From NCBI GenBank assembly GCA_900475325.1, contig LS483371.1:2914001-2978000 (forward strand): a DNA stretch of 64,000 bases, written 5' to 3'. The notes beneath the pieces are model-generated. The model saw nothing but the letters and a program-made list of their open reading frames with translations, had not been told where the DNA came from and did not search any database. Every line of letters begins with the position of its first letter. The stretch's first letter is position 1. Below, one piece after another: positions 47,934 through 57,625 of the stretch. Position numbers and translations under genes: made by a program. The DNA comes from Paucimonas lemoignei. GTDB taxonomy: Bacteria > Pseudomonadota > Gammaproteobacteria > Pseudomonadales > Pseudomonadaceae.

Positions 47934-50900
47934 TGACCATTACTCTGGAGCAGTTGCACGCTTGCTTGGACAAGTTGGAAGAGCAGGAAACCAGCTTGTT
48001 GGTTTGGGGCGATACCGGTGGTTTCTTCAGCGAAGATGAGGTGTTGACAATCCTGGAAGAAGTACTGCCCGATCACGACCCCTATGATGTGCTGATTGCG
48101 TTGAGCAAGCACGCGATGCTCATCGAGGTGCCCCATCCTGAAGGGCTCACAAATGTTTACCGGACGCGTATGAGCGAGGCGGCGCACCTGTACCGCAACC
48201 TTCGACAATGGTTTCTCAACCAACCGATAGATCGCGCTCGTACGTTAGTGTCGGATTTCCGATTTTTGCGTCGGCCTCGTAGTTACCCCAAACGCGATCA
48301 TGATTTGGCACAATTGCTGCCGAAGTGGTTGCAGTTGTCGACACTGTGTGATCCTGAACATTTAAAGGCCGCCATTGAGTTGTTACTCAATCCAGCCAGC
48401 AATCTGCGGAGTTTGGCCGGTTTTCAGTCCCGCGCCACATCAAGTATTTTGCAGGCTTTTAGTGAGCATCGCTACCGACCGACTCATGCCTCCGGCACCA
48501 TCGTTTGTGCCGGTACTGGTAGTGGTAAGACGCTGTCGTTCTATTTACCAGGCCTAGCCTCGCTAGCTGCAGACCTGCTGAGTGATCACACGCCCAGGGT
48601 GCGGATTCTAGCCATCTATCCGCGCAATGAACTGCTCAAAGACCAGTTTATGGAAGCATGGAGCCAGTGTCGTAAACTCGATGGTCTGATGCAAACCGGA
48701 ACTGGCCGCAAGATTCGCATCGGTGCACTGTACGGAGATACTCCTACTGAGTGGCGATGGGCGGGGGTAGATTTTAAAACGAAGAAACCAAGTTTGGCGT
48801 TTGACCTACTACGCTGCCCGAGCAGCAGTTGCGGCGGAAAGATGGAATGGCGTGCCAACCTTAAAGAGGTTAACTGCAATCGCTGCGGGCACCATGTAGC
48901 CGATGACGAGGTGGCTTTGACTCGTCGCTGCCAGACAGATGTTCCGCCGGACATTTTGTTTACCACCACTGAGATGCTCAATCGGAGGCTTGGGGATTAC
49001 AGTTGTAACCATCTGTTTGGTGTTGGCCCGCAAGAGGGGCCAACGCTAGTGTTACTCGATGAGGTGCACACTTACGGTGGCGGTAGCGGAGCTCAGACGG
49101 CCTATTTACTGCGGCGTTGGATGAAACGCGCTCAATGCCGACCACATTTTGTTGGGCTATCTGCAACCTTAGTTGATGCCGCACGTTTTTTTGCCGAACT
49201 GGTCGGGGCGCGCGACGAGCATGTTGAACTGGTTGAACCGTTGTCTGATGAAATGATTGATGAAGGCGCGGAGTACCTGATGGTGCTGCGCGGTGATCCG
49301 GTCTCGCAGACTGCTTTGCTGTCGACCACCATTCAGGCCAGCATGCTAACTAGGCGTATTCTGGATGCCCGCAAGAGCTGTTCTAAGGGGACGTGGGGAA
49401 GTAAAGCATTTGTCTTTACCGACGACTTGGACGCGAACAATCGTCTTTATCACCAGCTAGCAGATGCTGAAGGATGGCGCACAAATAAGTGGGGGCTAAC
49501 ACCCCATCACCCAACACTGGCTAGCCTGCGTGGTCCAAGGGATCGGCAGGATGAAGATGAGCAGGAAGCGACGCATCCACTAGAACGTATCCGTCTGGGG
49601 CAAGACTGGCGAGTGGGCACAGATATCGGCCATTTGCTCGGTGAGGATGATCGGGCGGTAGTCGGTCGTACGTCGAGTCAGGATGCAGGGGTCGATGCTG
49701 ACGCTGAGATTGTCGTTGCTACGGCTTCACTTGAGGTAGGCTTCAATGACCCGGCAGTGGGGGCAGTCCTGCAGCATAAGGCACCGCGTGATGTTGCATC
49801 CTATTTGCAGCGCAAGGGTCGTGCAGGCCGCTCTCGCACCATGCGTCCTTGGATGTTGGTAGTTCTCTCCGAGTTCGGTCGTGATCGAGTTGCATTTCAA
49901 CGCTACGAAGAGTTACTTAGCCCAGAAATTAAGCGGCAGGGTCTACCGCTGCACAACAGCCATATTCAGAAAATGCAGGCGGCTATGGCACTGCTCGACT
50001 GGCTAAGTGCGCAATTAGGTAGTGGTGCCGTGTGGACGATACTTCGCAAGCCTCAGGCTAATAAGAGTAGTTGCAAACGACTACTGATTTTGGTTGAGCA
50101 ATTACTGCAACCAAGCAGCCAGCAAGATCAGTTTACCGCCTATCTAAAAGATGCCCTCCAGGTTGATAACGGTACTCTGCTGCGCATTCTCTGGGCACCC
50201 CCGCGTTCGGTAATGTTTGAACTACTACCTTCGCTGCAGCGCAAACTAGTCACCGATTGGAGCGCCAATGGCCAACTGTGGGAGGATGTGGCTAAAGGGA
50301 GTTCGCCGCTGCCCGAATTTATCCCCGAAGCGCTGTTTAGCGAACTCAGCTTACCTAGTCTGTTTATCGCCTTGGTGCGCGGGGTGGATTTGAGCGTCGA
50401 GTGGAGAGATTTGCCAATTTTCCAAGCGCTACGCGAGTTTGCCCCAGGACGGATTTCAAAGCGGTATGCCATTGACAGTAACTTGGATGCTGACTGGCTA
50501 ATTCCAGTAAATTTTGTTCCTGAGCCTGACTCCATCCAACAGTCTGGGTTTGAGGTCTGTGAGGCTTTTGGCGAGCAGTTGCTCGATGAAGGCTCAGTTG
50601 GCAGTAGCGCTGCTCAGTCCTTGGCAGTACTGCGTCCTAATGCTGTCTATACCCGCCGTCTCGAGCCGAAGTTAAATTTAACTGAGAAAAGCAACGCGCG
50701 ACTAGTGTGGCAGGCCGAGTTTCGTGTGCCGTCACTGACTGAGTTACATGAGCCTCCAGTTGGCAGTTGGGGGAGACATCTTACCGATGTGACCTTCTGT
50801 TTGCACCAGCAAATGACTCCTCTGGAGGTGGTGCGTTTTAGCACAGCGGCGCTAGCCACTTTGCGGTTTACCAACGGTGCAAGTACCCGAGTCAGATTTG

Positions 50901-52390
50901 ATTGGGAGCGCAGTGGTGAACCTGTTGCTATCGGTGCTCGGCAGTGGGTCGATGGTATGCGTATTCGATTTCGGATTAGTGATCAAGTGATTGTCGATAT
51001 GTTGGCAAATCCGCAGGTTTTACATGGACTCCGCCCTGTGTTCTTCCGTCATCTTGTTGATCAACTAGATATTTTTGGTGGTGATTCGTTCAAGGCAAAT
51101 TGGGTTGCTGAGTGTTATTTAGCTGCGCTGGCTGGAGAGTTCCTTAATCTGGATCCTACCGAACCTCGACCAATAACCACTGCGCTCACCCGGTTGCACA
51201 CCGCTGCTGGTATTGAACGTTTGCGCATAATTCCGCAGAGTTTGTTTCAACCCGATGAGCAGTTGGACTCTGTTCAAGAGCAAAAACTGCAAACAGATTT
51301 ACGTGAGTTGCTAGCACGAGATGATCTGCTCAACGGCCTACAGGAGTGCGCCCGTGCATTGTGGGCTGATGTAGATTTGCTCCCTGAATTGCTCCTCTGG
51401 AGTCGCACGTTGCTAGCCAATACCCTGGCTGGCGCTGCCCAGCGAGCAATGTGCGTACTGTTGCCAGATGTTGATGAACGGGTGGTGGTGGCCGATGCTT
51501 TTTGGCTGGAGGACTGCCTAGAAGTTTGGTTGAATGAGGCAGAGGCTGGGGGCAACGGAATTATAAGTCGCCTGGAGCAAGCATATTTCGAGGATCCGCT
51601 TCGCGTACTTAATACTCTCGCGCGTAGCCTGCAGCCAGGTGACTATGAGCAGATCGATTTTCATCTTTTCCAATTGCTGGAGCAGGTAGCCCCAGGGGGT
51701 AGTCTGGCCGATGCGCTAGCCGCGGTGAGAGGGGCCGGTGATTTGCAGCAGCGTCGTGATGCCAATGCAGAGTTGCACCGGATTCTGCTCAACGAGGGCT
51801 TTACCCTGAGTCACAGTTTTTTGAGTGTGCTACATTCGAGAGTTTTAAGACCTGGTAGCAATGACTCCACTGACGCAAACTTGCTTGATTTACTGAGCAA
51901 CTGGCGAGCGTTGGAGGCCCATAGCGGCCTTGAGTGGGGTCTGAATATCGTTGCTCATGCACTAGCGACCAAAGAGTTGGGTAGGCAGGCATCTCCCGTT
52001 GAGGTGTTCCAAGGCCTTTGTCGCAATCAGGGGTTGTTGTGGCCACGTGGTAATGCCATTCGCCAGTCTGAAATGAGTTACTACAACCCATTCCAAAATA
52101 GTGTTGCTACCACCGAGCGTTTGCTTGGCAGTTTGCTGTTTGCCGAGACCCAGTCGCATGTTCAATTTTCTCCTGATTACTTGGCTGAGTTACACAAGGT
52201 GTTATGCCGAGCAGGGCGAGCAGACCTGTTACTGCCGCGTGCGCAGATCACCAAAATCTCGCAACTGATTTCTGATATTCAGTTACAGCCTGTTGATCAC
52301 TCAGGGCTTTGGTTATATCCGCGCATTGGGGCTATAACTAGGTTGCAGGATGGTTTGGTATTGCGCGTCGAACTGGCCGAGGCCATTTAA
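47933..52390 (+). CDS. dpdJ: DpdJ, large DEVH-box helicase
   Basis: A protein of 1485 aa. Walker A GTGSGKT at about 194-200; a zinc ribbon-like CPSSSCGG...CNRCGHH at about 297-322 inserted in the first RecA lobe; DEVH at about 376; LSATLVDAARFF near 410; motif VI QRKGRAGRSR at about 626-635. The lower half (about 750-1485) is unknown and helical. It is the largest motor of the presumed restriction arm. The upper half resembles the DrmA/Lhr-like group of superfamily 2 helicases found in defence loci. Confidence 0.85.
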   Translation: MTITLEQLHACLDKLEEQETSLLVWGDTGGFFSEDEVLTILEEVLPDHDPYDVLIALSKHAMLIEVPHPEGLTNVYRTRMSEAAHLYRNLRQWFLNQPIDRARTLVSDFRFLRRPRSYPKRDHDLAQLLPKWLQLSTLCDPEHLKAAIELLLNPASNLRSLAGFQSRATSSILQAFSEHRYRPTHASGTIVCAGTGSGKTLSFYLPGLASLAADLLSDHTPRVRILAIYPRNELLKDQFMEAWSQCRKLDGLMQTGTGRKIRIGALYGDTPTEWRWAGVDFKTKKPSLAFDLLRCPSSSCGGKMEWRANLKEVNCNRCGHHVADDEVALTRRCQTDVPPDILFTTTEMLNRRLGDYSCNHLFGVGPQEGPTLVLLDEVHTYGGGSGAQTAYLLRRWMKRAQCRPHFVGLSATLVDAARFFAELVGARDEHVELVEPLSDEMIDEGAEYLMVLRGDPVSQTALLSTTIQASMLTRRILDARKSCSKGTWGSKAFVFTDDLDANNRLYHQLADAEGWRTNKWGLTPHHPTLASLRGPRDRQDEDEQEATHPLERIRLGQDWRVGTDIGHLLGEDDRAVVGRTSSQDAGVDADAEIVVATASLEVGFNDPAVGAVLQHKAPRDVASYLQRKGRAGRSRTMRPWMLVVLSEFGRDRVAFQRYEELLSPEIKRQGLPLHNSHIQKMQAAMALLDWLSAQLGSGAVWTILRKPQANKSSCKRLLILVEQLLQPSSQQDQFTAYLKDALQVDNGTLLRILWAPPRSVMFELLPSLQRKLVTDWSANGQLWEDVAKGSSPLPEFIPEALFSELSLPSLFIALVRGVDLSVEWRDLPIFQALREFAPGRISKRYAIDSNLDADWLIPVNFVPEPDSIQQSGFEVCEAFGEQLLDEGSVGSSAAQSLAVLRPNAVYTRRLEPKLNLTEKSNARLVWQAEFRVPSLTELHEPPVGSWGRHLTDVTFCLHQQMTPLEVVRFSTAALATLRFTNGASTRVRFDWERSGEPVAIGARQWVDGMRIRFRISDQVIVDMLANPQVLHGLRPVFFRHLVDQLDIFGGDSFKANWVAECYLAALAGEFLNLDPTEPRPITTALTRLHTAAGIERLRIIPQSLFQPDEQLDSVQEQKLQTDLRELLARDDLLNGLQECARALWADVDLLPELLLWSRTLLANTLAGAAQRAMCVLLPDVDERVVVADAFWLEDCLEVWLNEAEAGGNGIISRLEQAYFEDPLRVLNTLARSLQPGDYEQIDFHLFQLLEQVAPGGSLADALAAVRGAGDLQQRRDANAELHRILLNEGFTLSHSFLSVLHSRVLRPGSNDSTDANLLDLLSNWRALEAHSGLEWGLNIVAHALATKELGRQASPVEVFQGLCRNQGLLWPRGNAIRQSEMSYYNPFQNSVATTERLLGSLLFAETQSHVQFSPDYLAELHKVLCRAGRADLLLPRAQITKISQLISDIQLQPVDHSGLWLYPRIGAITRLQDGLVLRVELAEAI

Positions 52391-52403
52391 TAAGAGTTTT
52401 AGC

Positions 52404-52931
52404 ATGAATGATCAGCGGCAAATCTTTTTACATGGCCCACTGGGGCGTAGGCAATTTCGTGAAGTACTAGGCGGGCTAATGGCAGGTCTATTGCTCCACC
52501 CAGAACCCATATGGTTAGTGTCGCCTTGGCTAAGTGACTTTCCTGTTCTGGATAACTGTTCTGGGCAGTGGGATGTACTTGAGCCTGGTTGGGGCGGTAG
52601 AGACGTAAGTTTTAATGAAGTGTTGGCGAGAGCAGTTAACGGCGGGTGTCGGTTGAGGGTGGTGACTCGTAACGACGCGTACAGTCGCCGGTTTGTCCAG
52701 CAGTTGAACGGTCGTTTAGTTGTCGGTCATGATTTTTGTTACCAGTTTAGTGAGCGGGTTCATACCAAAGGTTTACTTACCCCCAGTTGTTTTTTGAAGG
52801 GGTCAATGAACTACACTTGGAGTGGAACAAACCGTAATGACGAGCACGTCATGCTGACCAGTAATTCTCAAATAATTTCTGAAGCGTTACTGGAGTTTGA
52901 AGACCATTACCGTTTCGAGGCGTATTCATGA
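52404..52931 (+). CDS. dpdK: DpdK, phospholipase D-like protein
   Basis: About 175 aa. ATG 52404 was chosen over the frame start at 52350, which lies inside dpdJ. One HKD-type half-site: HTKGLL at about 119, then GSMNYTWSGTNRNDEH at about 132-147. Single half-site PLD proteins act as dimers, so it may be the nuclease of the dpd restriction arm. It overlaps dpdD by 4 bases. Confidence 0.8.
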   Translation: MNDQRQIFLHGPLGRRQFREVLGGLMAGLLLHPEPIWLVSPWLSDFPVLDNCSGQWDVLEPGWGGRDVSFNEVLARAVNGGCRLRVVTRNDAYSRRFVQQLNGRLVVGHDFCYQFSERVHTKGLLTPSCFLKGSMNYTWSGTNRNDEHVMLTSNSQIISEALLEFEDHYRFEAYS

Positions 52932-55105
52932 GCACAGTGCCAATATGGTTGCAGCCATTTTTTGCAGTTGACAACCAGATCGATCCAGACAAAGTGTTGG
53001 CCGGAAAATATCCGAAGCCGTATCAGAGTTTGTTGGAGCCTTTGGTGCAAAGCGCCTGTGCGGGGCAGTGGCCGTTACTGTTACCGTATAGCTGTCCGCC
53101 GGAATTATGCTTCTACGCAGCCGCTGAGGATCGCCGTGCGCTGGAGGAGTTACGTCAGGTGCTCTCTGCGTTTTTAGGGACAGCGGGTACCTCACCTGAT
53201 TATGGACTGATTAACACTCCAAGTAACGAGGGGCAAAGTGCATTGCTAGCACGTGCCCCCTCAGGATTGTTGCGTATTGATTTGCTCTACGGGGTGTGCG
53301 AGCAGCAGAAACATAGAATCTTTACAGTACTTGCTAATGTACTGAAGTTGTATCGTCAACGCCCCGCGCTTACATCTTTGGTGAAACGACCAATAGGTCG
53401 AGTGTTGCGTGATTTCATGCTGGCTTATCGATTACATGATGGCGAAAATTCTTGGCGTTTTTACGAAGAGCTTAAGAGTTTGGGAGGCTTCAGTCCACTT
53501 AATCTGCTGTCGTTGGAGTTGCAGGCTTTGGCTTCAGCAGATCGTTGGCAGGAAATCGTTAACCATTCACGACTGCCCAGTTTGCTCGGCGGTCGTGTTC
53601 CGTTACGATTAGTTAGGCTATTGCTTCGAGCGCTGGGGCAGTTAGGGCTTAATCGGCTGCTAGTTACTGAACTCATAAGTGAGGAAAGCAGGGGCGAGTT
53701 GGCCGATTTGTGCTACCCGTTAAGTCCACTATTTATAACAGTTCCACTGTTTGAAGTTCACGAAAGCTTTAAACAAGATTGGCAGTTGTGGGTTGCTGGT
53801 GCCGCTGCTTTAGGGAGTGCACAGGTTCGGCAGCAAATGCCCGATTTTATTGAGTCGGACTGGTTGCGAAAACTACTACATTGGGCAGATTTTGCTCAGG
53901 AAGTTCAATCTGAAATTGAAATAGAGCCAGTTGTTGATGAACCGAAAGATCAGAAGGAGGGGCCCGGGGCGGTCCAGGCGTTACTGCAACGCTCGTTGGA
54001 TGTGTCATTAGTTGAATTGCAGCAGTTATGGCAGCAATTGCAGACCATGCCTGCGTCTTGGTTTGAGCCATTGCAATCATTGCCTATGATGACTGCAATT
54101 TTGCAAGATATGAAAAACCGCTTTTCTAGAGAACAGTTGGGTGGTTGGGATAGTTGGTTTCAGCGCTTGACTGATACTGAGTCGCAAACAGACGGGCTGG
54201 AGAAAAATGCACAAGAGTATTGCGAAAATTGGACAGTTGAATCTTTTAGCTCGGACAGATTGCTTAAATGCATTCAGGCTGGATCTCCTGCGGGGCAGAC
54301 AATTCTTCGTAACACGCTGCCGTTGCTGCTGGATTGGTTGGAGGAACGGCACGTGACTTGTCAGGGAGTTCTCTGGCTAGAGTTGTTGGAGTTGCTAGCT
54401 CTTGATTCTATAGTCAACCCCGCATTGCTGTCACTGGCAGCACAACTGACGCAGTTGATGTTGGAGCAGTCGTTCACAGTTGATGAATATACGAGGTTGA
54501 TTGACGCGATACTGATGTTATGGGATATCAATAAAGGACCTGAAGCGTATATCAGAATGATGGAGTTGATGGATGTACTGCTGGACGCGCCCTGCCCAGC
54601 AGCACCATTGCGTCGTCAAGTCTGGCAGTCGCTACAGGATTTTGCGACAAAGCATTGGAGGCAAATAAAAGATCCAGCAATACGTCACTTAACCTTTGCG
54701 CTAATGCAAGAAATCTTTGAGGTGGGTGAACCAGTCCTAGATTTTAGCAATAGCACTGAGTCTGAATCAGACATCGATTCAGCGATAGAATTAGCCCCTA
54801 ATTTACAAGGGAAGCTGTTGGGTATTTACACTCTCACAGAAGGTGCCGCGCGCCGCGCTCGGGACGTACTGGAAATAATTTTCACAGGACTCAAGGTCGA
54901 GATTAACAGTGATCATACCGCTACTCCAGCCTTGTGCCATCTGGCCAAAACGGCTGATTATTTTGTGTTCTCTTCTCGTAGTTCAAAGCATCAGGCGTTC
55001 TATCCGGTGATAAATTTAAGAAGGGATATTATCTATCCGTATGGTAAAGGTGCTTCAAGCATAGTTCGTGAGTTTATAGAAGGGTTAAAGCGGAAGGCTA
55101 TTTAG
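52928..55105 (+). CDS. dpdD: DpdD
   Basis: A protein of 725 aa, last gene of the plus-strand operon, overlapping dpdK (ATGA). It is helical and Leu/Gln-rich, with an acidic linker near 320-340 (EIEIEPVVDEPKDQKEG). No catalytic motif is recognised. The identification rests on size and position next to dpdK. It ends 36 bases from the convergent queE stop, so the two operons meet here with little room for terminators. Confidence 0.7.
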   Translation: MSTVPIWLQPFFAVDNQIDPDKVLAGKYPKPYQSLLEPLVQSACAGQWPLLLPYSCPPELCFYAAAEDRRALEELRQVLSAFLGTAGTSPDYGLINTPSNEGQSALLARAPSGLLRIDLLYGVCEQQKHRIFTVLANVLKLYRQRPALTSLVKRPIGRVLRDFMLAYRLHDGENSWRFYEELKSLGGFSPLNLLSLELQALASADRWQEIVNHSRLPSLLGGRVPLRLVRLLLRALGQLGLNRLLVTELISEESRGELADLCYPLSPLFITVPLFEVHESFKQDWQLWVAGAAALGSAQVRQQMPDFIESDWLRKLLHWADFAQEVQSEIEIEPVVDEPKDQKEGPGAVQALLQRSLDVSLVELQQLWQQLQTMPASWFEPLQSLPMMTAILQDMKNRFSREQLGGWDSWFQRLTDTESQTDGLEKNAQEYCENWTVESFSSDRLLKCIQAGSPAGQTILRNTLPLLLDWLEERHVTCQGVLWLELLELLALDSIVNPALLSLAAQLTQLMLEQSFTVDEYTRLIDAILMLWDINKGPEAYIRMMELMDVLLDAPCPAAPLRRQVWQSLQDFATKHWRQIKDPAIRHLTFALMQEIFEVGEPVLDFSNSTESESDIDSAIELAPNLQGKLLGIYTLTEGAARRARDVLEIIFTGLKVEINSDHTATPALCHLAKTADYFVFSSRSSKHQAFYPVINLRRDIIYPYGKGASSIVREFIEGLKRKAI

Positions 55106-55141
55106 GTGTTGGTGTGAACTGATATTTCAGTCAGACCTGTT

Positions 55142-55777
55142 CTAAGGGATCATCAGTACTTTGTGCATTTGTAGGCCGAGCTTCCACTTTGGATGAGACT
55201 TGCAATATTTTATGGTCAGTTCAGTGTTTTGGTGGGCCTCTGGTCCATCCATTGGCTGGAGATAGAAATGGTTGAAGGTGAGGTGTTCAAATTTTTCTGG
55301 TTGTGCTTCAGTTTGTGGAAAAACTAATTTTAATTCATCGCCTTGAGTAATCTTTAATTCGGCTGTGGATTTAGGGCTGACGCAAATCCAGTCAATTCCG
55401 CTTGGCGGTATTATTGTGCCGTTTGTTTCCACAGCCACAGTAAAACTATGTTTGTGCAGTGCTTCTACTAAAGCATCATCTACCTGCAGCAGTGGTTCTC
55501 CTCCGGTCAATACCACATACTTGTGACATTGATCGGAGATAGGCCATAATGAATTTATTGCGAGGGCAAGGCCATTCGCATCCTTGAACTTTCCACCACC
55601 CAACCCGTCCGTTCCCACAAAGTCCGTGTCGCAGAAAGTACAGATCGCGCTAGCCCTGTCCTGTTCCCGTCCGGACCAGAGGTTGCATCCAGCAAATCGG
55701 CAGAATACCGCGGGTCGACCCGCTTGGTTGCCTTCCCCTTGAAGGGTGTAAAACATTTCTTTGATGCTGTAAGTCAT
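55142..55777 (-). CDS. queE: 7-carboxy-7-deazaguanine synthase QueE
   Basis: A 211-aa radical SAM enzyme with the QueE-type cluster motif C-x14-C-x2-C (Cys in CNLWSGREQ and ICTFC) and GGEPLL. It converts 6-carboxytetrahydropterin to 7-carboxy-7-deazaguanine, the step before QueC in preQ0 synthesis. It is the last gene of the minus-strand operon, 63 bases after queC. A dedicated copy here should raise preQ0 supply for DNA modification, apart from the host tRNA queuosine pathway. Confidence 0.92.
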   Translation of the reverse strand: MTYSIKEMFYTLQGEGNQAGRPAVFCRFAGCNLWSGREQDRASAICTFCDTDFVGTDGLGGGKFKDANGLALAINSLWPISDQCHKYVVLTGGEPLLQVDDALVEALHKHSFTVAVETNGTIIPPSGIDWICVSPKSTAELKITQGDELKLVFPQTEAQPEKFEHLTFNHFYLQPMDGPEAHQNTELTIKYCKSHPKWKLGLQMHKVLMIP

Positions 55778-55840
55778 TTTGTTTTCTCATCTGATTCAAA
55801 TAGGTGGCGAGTGCACTGATCCGCCACCGCTGAACCATCA

Positions 55841-56542
55841 TCAATCTCGTTCTTGAAAGTACTGCTCATACCCAGTTTTGCGCAGTTCGCAAGCTGGGCA
55901 CGTTCCACACCCGTAGCCCCATTCATGTTTCTGCTGTCGAGTCCCGAGGTAGCAGGTGTGGGACTCTTCTTGAATCAGGCTAACAAAATCTTGACCGCCT
56001 AGGTTTTCAGCCAAACGCCAAGTCTGAGCTTTGTCGAGCCACATCAAGGGGGTTTCAATGATCACGGGAGTGTCCATTCCGAGACTCAAGGCCACCTGGG
56101 TGGCTTTAAGGGTGTTGTCCCGGCAGTCTGGGTAGCCTGAGTAGTCGGTTTCGCACATTCCCCCGACCAGCACTGTGAGGCCCCGTCGGTAGGCAATAGT
56201 GGCTGCGAACGTCAAAAACAGCAGATTTCTCCCGGGTACAAACGTATTGGGAAGTCCATTCTTTTCAAACTCTATAGTTTTCTCAGCGGTCATCGCCGTA
56301 TCGCTGATCTGGCCGAGTAATTTGAGGTCAAGCACATGGTCCTCACCGAGTCGCTGGGTCCAGTTTGGAAATCTGTTACGTACCTCCTGCAAGATATTCA
56401 GCCGACATTCGAGTTCGATTCGATGCCTCTGGCCATAATCAAAGCCAATGGTCTCGACGTGCTCGTAACGTTCCAGCGCCCAGGCAAGGCAGGTGGTTGA
56501 ATCTTGTCCGCCTGAAAAAAGAACTAAGGCTTTGGTGTGCAT
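55841..56542 (-). CDS. queC: 7-cyano-7-deazaguanine (preQ0) synthase QueC
   Basis: A protein of 233 aa. The PP-loop [10 protein letters not shown] is at the N terminus, and the C-terminal zinc site is CGTCPAC preceded by a Cys-containing strand. QueC uses ATP and ammonia to turn 7-carboxy-7-deazaguanine into preQ0, the base that DpdA should insert into DNA. GAGGAGAG lies just upstream of the ATG. It follows the first DGQQR gene by 27 bases in the same operon. Confidence 0.92.
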   Translation of the reverse strand: MHTKALVLFSGGQDSTTCLAWALERYEHVETIGFDYGQRHRIELECRLNILQEVRNRFPNWTQRLGEDHVLDLKLLGQISDTAMTAEKTIEFEKNGLPNTFVPGRNLLFLTFAATIAYRRGLTVLVGGMCETDYSGYPDCRDNTLKATQVALSLGMDTPVIIETPLMWLDKAQTWRLAENLGGQDFVSLIQEESHTCYLGTRQQKHEWGYGCGTCPACELRKTGYEQYFQERD

Positions 56543-56569
56543 ATTGCTCTCCTCGGGACTGGGTCTGAT

Positions 56570-57625
56570 TTAGCGCCGTTTCAGTTCTTGCTTGAGTTTT
56601 TCGGTCAGATACTTAGTGAGCAATCCGATATCAGTGGGCGTGTTCTGGATACCATTCCAGGGGCGGCGGTCGGTTTCAGAAATGTGCCAATCACCACTTG
56701 TCCATGCTGTATGAGGTTTCAAAAGTTTTAGACCTTTGATGAAACCTTCCTTGCTGGTTGTGCCTTGATCGGAGTAAAGCAACTCCATAACGAAGCTCAA
56801 AGAAACCAGGCCCGCCCCGTGCTTCAAGCGTGAATTCCTGGGCGCTAGTCCTTCCCATTCCGATTTGAAAACGACACGCACTGCATGGAAGAAGTTGTTG
56901 ATGAGTTCGATGCTGCGCCCCTCAAAGTCATCAAACTTCATGAAGCTACGAATCGCGCCATCATTAGCAGAGTTCATCACGAACTTCTGCATCGCCATGT
57001 CGCTTAGTACTCCTCTAGGATTCGTATGTTGCTTGATCTCGCCAAATAGAGAGGAGTTCGGCAGAAAATTCAACAAATCAATAATGCGAGCAGCAAATTT
57101 ACGACTTGTGAACCGTTCTGGCAGGCCGTCAACAGTCGGTAAAAGCTCATAGATCAGCGATTTTGGCAGTGGCCTCGTATTGTTAACGAGCACAAACTGC
57201 TGCCGCAGTTCGTTATAGTCTTTACAAATCAATGCAGATACAAATACCTGGAATCCAGGTTTTTCCATCGTCGCAAGGGCACTCAGTCGTTGCTGTCCAT
57301 CGACCACGAAGCCTGGTTTGGATTCGGCTGTATCAATAACGATTTCTACAATACCTTCGCCGAGGTCTTTAATCGTTACCCCATCCAGAAAGGCCAAGAT
57401 AATTGCGTTAGGAAGCAATGCATCGTCGCGCTGAAGATAGTCACGAATATCTCTAATGTGCGACGCGACCTGATGACGCTGAAAGCCTTTGAGGTGGCCT
57501 TCTTCATCGCGGCCGACTCTCTCAATTTCAGAAAAATCTAAAATTTCATTTGGAGTGGCCGCAAACGAAAATACATCATGCCCGGAGGCCTGTTGGGCGC
57601 GCACACCCTTAAATCGATAGATCAT
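56570..57625 (-). CDS. DpdB-like DGQQR protein 1
   Basis: A protein of 351 aa with the DGQQR motif at residues 109-113 (FVVDGQQRLSAL), as in DpdB and other DndB/ParB-like ATPases. FVLVNNTRPLPKSL follows near 147 and IKQHTNPRG near 205. Its start overlaps the dpdA stop by 4 bases. DpdB works with DpdA to place preQ0 in DNA and needs ATP. It is closest to paralogue 3 (shared IKQHTNP, LQKxVMNS, LPKSLxYELLP). Which of the three is the functional DpdB cannot be told from the motif. Confidence 0.8.
   Translation of the reverse strand: MIYRFKGVRAQQASGHDVFSFAATPNEILDFSEIERVGRDEEGHLKGFQRHQVASHIRDIRDYLQRDDALLPNAIILAFLDGVTIKDLGEGIVEIVIDTAESKPGFVVDGQQRLSALATMEKPGFQVFVSALICKDYNELRQQFVLVNNTRPLPKSLIYELLPTVDGLPERFTSRKFAARIIDLLNFLPNSSLFGEIKQHTNPRGVLSDMAMQKFVMNSANDGAIRSFMKFDDFEGRSIELINNFFHAVRVVFKSEWEGLAPRNSRLKHGAGLVSLSFVMELLYSDQGTTSKEGFIKGLKLLKPHTAWTSGDWHISETDRRPWNGIQNTPTDIGLLTKYLTEKLKQELKRR

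Noticed and set aside
55106..55141. Terminator between dpdD and queE
   Set aside because: The 36 bases show no clear stem with a T tract on either strand.
56543..56569. preQ1 riboswitch before queC
   Set aside because: Only 27 bases lie between the genes, too short for an aptamer plus platform, and no pseudoknot pattern is seen.
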